From Branchiostoma floridae (taxonomy: Eukaryota > Chordata > Leptocardii > Amphioxiformes > Branchiostomatidae), in the NCBI RefSeq assembly GCF_000003815.2, contig NC_049979.1, positions 14,867,459 to 14,931,458 on the forward strand: a stretch of DNA of 64,000 nucleotides, in the 5' to 3' direction. Below the pieces are notes generated by a model. That model was not told where the DNA came from and did no database searches. It saw nothing but the letters and a program-made list of their open reading frames with translations. Positions 59,901 to 64,000 of the stretch are shown piece by piece. Positions within the stretch are counted from its first letter, which is position 1. Each line of letters opens with the position of its first letter. The position numbers were made by a program, and so were the translations under genes.

Positions 59901-62900
59901 CAGGCATTATGTCAAAACTATGACGATAACATTTGGACTCAACTTGTCACTTCATTTACCATAAAACAAGGAGCCATATAGAATCATGAAGAAAGATACT
60001 TTTCCATACCACAGATTTTACAATAAGACCTCTTGATTTCACAGTTCAGCATACAATATACTATATGGATCGATAAATGCGTGAAGATTGCTTTTTTTGT
60101 GGTAGATTGAAAGAGGCTGTTATGACCTTAAAACAGCAACATTGTAGGATGACTTGTGTAGAGTCAATTCTACTTTAACAGGATGTAATCTTCAATCCAA
60201 ATTGAGGCACAAAAAGTGGCTGAATAACCACATATTGAGTCCTTCCCCACCTGATCCAGAAGCCTTTACCATGCTGATGTAGCTTTTCAACACAAAATGG
60301 GATAAAACTTTTATCAAGGCAGTAAAATATTGCTTTTGGTGAGAGTATGTGAGTGTGAATGTCTGAGTGTGAGTGTGCAAGTTTGTGTGAGTGCGAGTGT
60401 GCAAGTTTGTGCATGTGTGTCCTTACTTGATGACTCTGGTGGGGAAGTGTAGTGTCTGCCAGGAGCGGCACAGGTAGCGAGAGTGGTCCACAACGCGCAG
60501 CCAGTCCTTCTCATCCATGGAAACTTCCAGGTAATATGAGTAGGACCTGCAAAGGAACAACAGTAAGAAACTAGATACAAAAGAGAAAGACTCTCAAATA
60601 GGGCAGCTCCCAGTTGATGACAAAACTGATCTTATTTCATTGGTATTATTCCACGCATTATTTTCTAACACATGAAGTACTAGTACTCAACGCATTTACT
60701 GGTTGGTTGAACTGGAAGCTTGTTTGACATTTGGTACAACATGCTCAGTTTGGACATTTTAAGACTATTTAAAGCCCTGCTTATCTGTTGTCTCTCTCCC
60801 ATAGTCACAGAATTTGCCCTGGTTACTGGAAATGCAGAAACTTTTGCAGCAGTTTTTTGTTTGCAGCTTTCACAGTAGCCACTACACCGCAAACTCAAAA
60901 ACACCTCAAGCATTTTCCTGCTGTCTTCTGCTCATGCAGCCTACAGCACCCCCTTTTTCTACATGTACATGTGCTATACATCTACACAGTAAAATGAAAC
61001 GTTTTAGGAAGTTGCTACAGTGTGGACACACAAATAATTTACACAAGACACGTTTTTAGTTTGCATTCAATCCTCTATATGATCTAATGGTAGAAAAGTC
61101 ATACTGTACTATGTGTTCAGAGGGTAGATACGGTTTTGTCAGTGATACTTGATCACGCCAGAACTGTCGAAATCAAAAGCTGACATGCCCAGGTTACCTG
61201 GTGTCCCTGTCCCACAGTAACAGACTGTGCCCAGGTTACCTGGTGTCCCTGTCCCACAGTAACAGACTGTGCCCTGGTTACCTGGTGTCCCTGTCCCACA
61301 GTAACAGACTGTGCCCTGGTTACCTGGTGACCATGTCCCACAGTAACAGACTGTGACCTGGTTACCTGGTGCCCATGTCCCACAGTAACAGACTGTGCCC
61401 TGGTTACCTGGTGCCCATGTCCCACAGTCACAGACTGTGCCCTGGTCACCCAGTGTCCCTGTCCCGCAGACTGTGCCCTGGTAACCCAGTGTCCCTGTCC
61501 CACAGTAACAGACTGTGCCCTGGTTACCCAGTGTCCCTGTCAGACAGTAATAGACTGTGCCCTGGCTACCTGGTGTCCCTGTCCCATAGTAACAGACTGT
61601 GCCCTGTTTAGACAGTGTCCCTGTCCCACAGTAACAGACTGTGCTCTGGTTACCCAGTGTCCCTGTCTGACAGTAACAGATTGTGTCCTGGTAACCAAGT
61701 GTCCCTGTCCCTAATTACCTGGTGTCCCTGTCCCACAGTAAGAGACGGATGGTGTTGATGATGCTTGGCTGGCCCAGCTTCACTACAACCCCACCGTTGT
61801 TCTCCTCGATGGGGTGTCTGGTGAAGCCTCTGTCTAGGTCGTAGTTCGTGCAGTCCCCATCCAGCAGCGCAGCCTTCATCTCACCCTTGATGACAGATGC
61901 CCCATGTCTCAAGGTCGCAATGTTCTCCTCAGGGGCTAGACAGGAATTAAAAATTTCTGTTTACTTCATCCATTTTGCAGACATACATCTTAGGCTGCTC
62001 AAATAGCTGAGGTCTATTACCAAGGGCTAACCTGTGATTTGGAAAGGATAGATTTTTGTACCCTTTGGTGAATCCCTTGTTTGTTGGCTTTTAATCTGTG
62101 ACTTCCAATTACAACATGGAAGGCCCAAATGGTGCATGCTACTTTAGTGCCATCCCTTTTGGAGGCTAACTTAATATAAAGCTGACGTGTACCCTTCTTC
62201 AGCCAGGTGTGATTAAACCTACAAAGAAGAATCTCAGCCTAAAGTTACTCAACAACAAGCATACAAAGTTATCTTTGTTACTCACTGAGAAAGCCCCTGT
62301 AGTTGAGATCCATGTCGCGGCTCTCTGACCGGGTTTTGATGGCGTCCAGAATGTTGTCTGGTTCCACCAGGTTGGTGGGACGAACCACGTTCAGCAGCTC
62401 TGCCAGGCTCATCAGCGGGAGGCGGATGGACTTGACAATATGCCGCACGTCCTCATTTTTATTTGGCTCTTCTTCGGACCAGCGAAGAGTGGCGGCAAAG
62501 ATGTCTTTCTCCGGAGCGCAGAAGGAATCTCTACTTATAATCTCCTTCAAGGCATCCTGAGGAGAGAACAATTCAGATTGTACATTGACATAATGCTTCT
62601 ACTGGTGCTAACTTTATCTTGACTTCCCAATCTACCCTAGCTTTCATTTTTCCAAGTATTTTTTGACTGAAGTACTACATGCTTGTTTTGATCTGAAATT
62701 TTGTACTACTACTATTGCACATAGGATAATCCCATCCCTACTTGCTATTTAGATTCATGTAGTATGATGTACGTTATTCTGTTGTTTGCCCCAGAAAAAA
62801 TTTATACATCTTATTGGCCTGTATGTCGTGATGCATAACTGCAATAAAATTCAAAACAAGAACCTATCAAAAATAGTTGATAAAGATTTACATTGAAATG

Positions 62901-63814
62901 TGTATGTCCTTAATTTTTCTTTCCACAAAAACACATATAGAAGGCAGGACAATGAGTACAGATGAGAACTTACATGTGAGAGAGTGAGGAAGCCGTCGCT
63001 GTTCAGCACCTCCAGCGCGTTCTTATCCATGAACTCACAACAAGTGTGGCAAAGGGACAGTAGGGAGTAGAGTGTGGCCACGTCGTACACCATGCACACA
63101 TTACGGATGTTCAGGATGGCGCGGAGGTAGTCTGAGACGGAGGCCTCCAGCTCAAGGAAGCCGTACTTGTGTGCGAGACCGAGGACGTCCAAGATGTTAT
63201 CTTCCTTCAGATCTGCCAGGTTGATTTTGCCAGTGTAGATGTATCTCAGCAGGGCCTGGAAGGCGATGGCAGATGTCTCGGGGAGGGGGATCTCACCAGT
63301 ACCTGGCTTTGACTCTCTCATGCCCCCAAACAACAGCGCTCTGGGAGGGAATGGGGAGGAAATGGAGCACAACATCACCAAAAATCATAAAATCACAACA
63401 TTCATAATTTTGTATAGTTAGCAAAAAAATGACACTTTTGAAATGGAAAACATCAATCTCCCCACACAAATCCATACATACTGTACATTTGACTATCGTT
63501 TTTTTTTCAACCAACTAATACATGTACAACCGAATAACCGAACAACCCAATAACTGGGGCTAAACGCTTGACAGACGTAATAAATGTCATCAAAAGAAAA
63601 CAAGAAAAGCTAAACCAGGGTATTACCTGAAGTATTCACACCTGGCAGCCAGAATGATCCGATGTGCCGGGAACTTCTTGTCCTCCACAAGGAACGTCAC
63701 ATCACTGTACTCATCATTCAGAAACAGTGCACCGATGTGTTCTGACAGCACATGGGTATGTTCCACTTCCCCCACGGGGGTGTGCACATGTAGCTGGTTG
63801 TGGTTGTCAGACAT
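47982..63814 (-). CDS. BTBD9: BTB/POZ domain-containing protein 9, complete (10 exons, 600 aa)
   Basis: BTB-BACK-discoidin-like protein, a putative Cullin-3 substrate adaptor acting at synapses; the human gene (612 aa) is linked to restless legs syndrome. Minus-strand exons in order: 63814-63627, 63340-62974, 62556-62286, 61935-61719, 60546-60427, 59739-59630, 59231-59042, 58684-58577, 49935-49857, 48134-47982; total 1803 bp, all phases agree, start ATG 63814, stop TGA. BTB domain: residues ~30-135 (DEYSDVTFLVEDKKFPAHRI, ALLRYIYTGKINL). BACK: ~140-280 (CCEFMDKNALEVL..SRDSFCAPEKDIF). Two F5/8-type C repeats follow: ~290-420 (ALLDGDCTNYDLDRGFTRHP, RLLLWDRDTRSYSYYLEVSM, RIVGVHNTVNKVFHLVSFEC) and ~430-570 (ASVIEGVSRSRNALLNGDTK, LLLWDCDDRSYSYYIEVST, RIVGTHNTANEVFHCVHFEC). 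The C-tail is a short Ser/Pro-rich acidic stretch. Intron 8 (49936-58576) is very large and repeat-filled. Confidence 0.97.
48135..49856 (-). other. BTBD9 last intron, no gene seen
   Basis: A 1.7-kb intron. The stretch 48660-48860 is more GC-rich than its surroundings and ends in homeobox-like GTTAATTATTCATCAG; it could be a regulatory element, but nothing in the sequence alone proves that. Confidence 0.4.
50202..51247. mobile_element. ~1-kb interspersed repeat with ACCTCCATGAAAT inverted ends, BTBD9 intron 8
   Basis: The left end is a 30-bp near-palindrome (ATTACCTCCATGA...TCATGGAGGTAAT, 50202-50231). The right end ATTTCATGGAGGTA (51234-51247) is inverted to it. Inside are a TCTG/TG microsatellite (50244-50276) and two or three degenerate internal repeats of about 150-190 bp, each with a GATAACTCAAGAA-type start, a CCCCCTA(G/A)C(G/A) box and a TTTGCATAATTAATGAG-type AT-rich end. 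No coding. Probably a widespread non-autonomous element, but superfamily is not assigned because no target duplication is clear. Confidence 0.65.
51248..52780. other. BTBD9 intron 8, unassigned sequence
   Basis: AT-rich with no gene. The last part (52560-52780) contains ATGAATTATTAATG and further TAAT-core words, and leads into the duplicated flank; it may be conserved regulatory DNA, but this is inference from base composition only. Confidence 0.4.
52781..52938. repeat. Duplicated flank, segment A, copy 1 (158 bp)
   Basis: Apparently identical to 57789-57946. It begins TGGAAATATGTGAGCGCATG and ends ...AAATGTTTCAC. It contains ATTAGTTAATTAGCG and TCACGTGAC boxes. At its right edge the 4.7-kb block begins (GGTATCCCCGG). 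Confidence 0.95.
53755..56240 (+). repeat. 54-bp minisatellite, about 45 copies, with higher-order units
   Basis: Head-to-tail monomers, each with GTGACACTCCTACGGAC, TTTCCTCACAGGAGTTAGCT and CCAGTTAAACA words. Most are 54 bp; some are 55-56 bp through an extra T (GTTTTCCTC), and some carry a 9-bp CTACTACTC insertion. The insertion recurs near 54868, 55041, 55268 and 55440, marking a higher-order unit of 3-4 monomers. Each monomer has ACTCCT and AGGAGT as a 6-bp inverted pair. Because 54 is a multiple of three, frames stay open across 2-5 monomers on both strands; the 55-bp variants break them. Confidence 0.95.
56241..56950 (+). repeat. Degenerate tail of the 54-bp array
   Basis: Words such as GACACTCCTACGGACAGT and TTCCTCACGGGAGTTAGCTC continue at about 55-65 bp spacing with growing divergence and length variation, fading out near 56950. 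Confidence 0.8.
57513..57568 (+). repeat. 28-bp tandem duplication
   Basis: A 28-bp unit beginning ACTAGCTAGTTGAGTTAATT occurs at 57513-57540 and exactly again at 57541-57568. Confidence 0.9.
57688..57790. repeat. Duplicated flank, segment B, copy 1 (103 bp)
   Basis: Starts GTGGTTCTCAATGTTTGATT and ends GAGAGCAGATAATTG; it matches 57962-58064 without visible differences. It runs directly into segment A copy 2 with 2 bp of overlap (TG). Confidence 0.95.
57789..57946. repeat. Duplicated flank, segment A, copy 2 (158 bp)
   Basis: Second copy of 52781-52938. It is followed by CCGCCCACCCACCAC, then segment B copy 2, which is probably the uninserted arrangement. Confidence 0.95.
57962..58064. repeat. 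Duplicated flank, segment B, copy 2 (103 bp)
   Basis: Second copy of 57688-57790. Sequence to its right (TCCTCACATTAATGCC) is unique and continues to BTBD9 exon 8. Confidence 0.95.
60343..60420. repeat. GTGTGAG-type simple repeat in BTBD9 intron 4
   Basis: Imperfect GAGTGT/GTGAGT repeats with a duplicated GAGTGTGCAAGTTTGTG unit. It ends about 10 bp before the donor of exon 60546-60427, on the intron side. Confidence 0.8.
61188..61717 (-). repeat. 42-bp tandem array made from a BTBD9 exon end plus its 5' splice site
   Basis: About 12.5 units of 42 bp, each with GTGTCCCTGTCCCACAGTAA and GACTGTGCCCTGGTTACC on the plus strand. On the minus strand each unit carries the last ~26 bases of BTBD9 exon 4 (coding LLLWDRDTR) and its donor as AG|GTAACC. 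The array abuts the real donor at 61718-61719 (AG|GTAATT). One unit, around 61460, is shortened. Some units have lost the donor, for example GTTTAGACAG near 61605. Reading past the true donor gives an immediate TAA. Confidence 0.93.
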
Positions 63815-64000
63815 TGCGCAGTAACAATGCCTTTCTCCTCACGACTTTAAGCTTCTTATGACTCCCATTGCACACATGAACCTTCAAACACAAAACAATA
63901 TACTATTAGATATTCAATTGGTCAACTTAATGGCAATCTTGCTTTTGATCAACTCTGAATTTGCATCTGAACTGCCTAAACAAGAAAGCTTCAGATGGTG
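63815..64000 (-). other. Sequence upstream of the BTBD9 start codon
   Basis: 185 bp upstream of the ATG, no TATA box seen. It may be 5' UTR, or contain a splice acceptor for a non-coding first exon beyond the window. Confidence 0.35.

Noticed and set aside
61153-61611. 116-codon minus and 80-codon plus frames in the 42-bp array
   Set aside because: Repeat-driven frames (42 is a multiple of three), not in the frame of BTBD9 exon 4.

Overview
The window looks like nuclear DNA of an invertebrate chordate, most likely a cephalochordate (amphioxus, Branchiostoma-like). It has compact multi-exon genes with short GT-AG introns, two deeply conserved animal genes that align to their vertebrate orthologues over almost every exon, many short interspersed and fold-back repeats inside introns, and large GC-poor gaps. 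There is no operon structure and no prokaryotic signal. The species call is inference; the two orthologue calls rest on exon-by-exon translation.

Layout. (1) 1-21366, plus strand: the last 43 exons (1480 codons) of ANAPC1, the large scaffold subunit of the anaphase-promoting complex. Its introns carry a ~2.16-kb Mutator-like element with a 10-bp target duplication (3652-5815), two fold-back elements (7046-7775), a 1.03-kb hAT-like element with an 8-bp target duplication (10894-11926), a tandem array built from the end of one of its own exons (12464-13050) and a 208-bp TA-flanked MITE (16532-16739). (2) 22136-23671, minus strand: the last two exons of an unrecognised, low-complexity protein with a basic helical start, tail-to-tail with ANAPC1. 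(3) 27917-28876, plus: an intronless 319-residue rhodopsin-class receptor with opsin signatures in helix 3, but with neither the retinal lysine nor a D/ERY motif. (4) 34934-43898, plus: six exons of a pseudokinase, tentatively PINK1-like, lacking the catalytic Asp, Lys and Asn and carrying an insert of about 330 residues in the C-lobe. (5) 47982-63814, minus: a complete ten-exon BTBD9 (600 aa). Its 8.6-kb intron 8 holds a 1-kb interspersed repeat and a 4.7-kb block with a 54-bp minisatellite, placed inside a duplicated flank. Intron 4 holds a second array built from an exon end plus its splice donor.

The genes do not form an obvious pathway. ANAPC1 acts in ubiquitin ligation and cell-cycle exit. 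BTBD9 is probably a Cullin-3 adaptor. The receptor and pseudokinase look like signalling proteins that have lost canonical catalytic or ligand residues.

The most striking patterns are the two unrelated genes in which the 3' end of an exon plus its 5' splice site has been amplified into the following intron, the 54-bp array with higher-order structure and both strands partly open, and the degenerate opsin-like receptor. Exon edges were placed by eye from splice consensus and reading phase. Exon lengths sum to whole reading frames in ANAPC1, BTBD9 and the pseudokinase, but individual edges could be off by a base or two.
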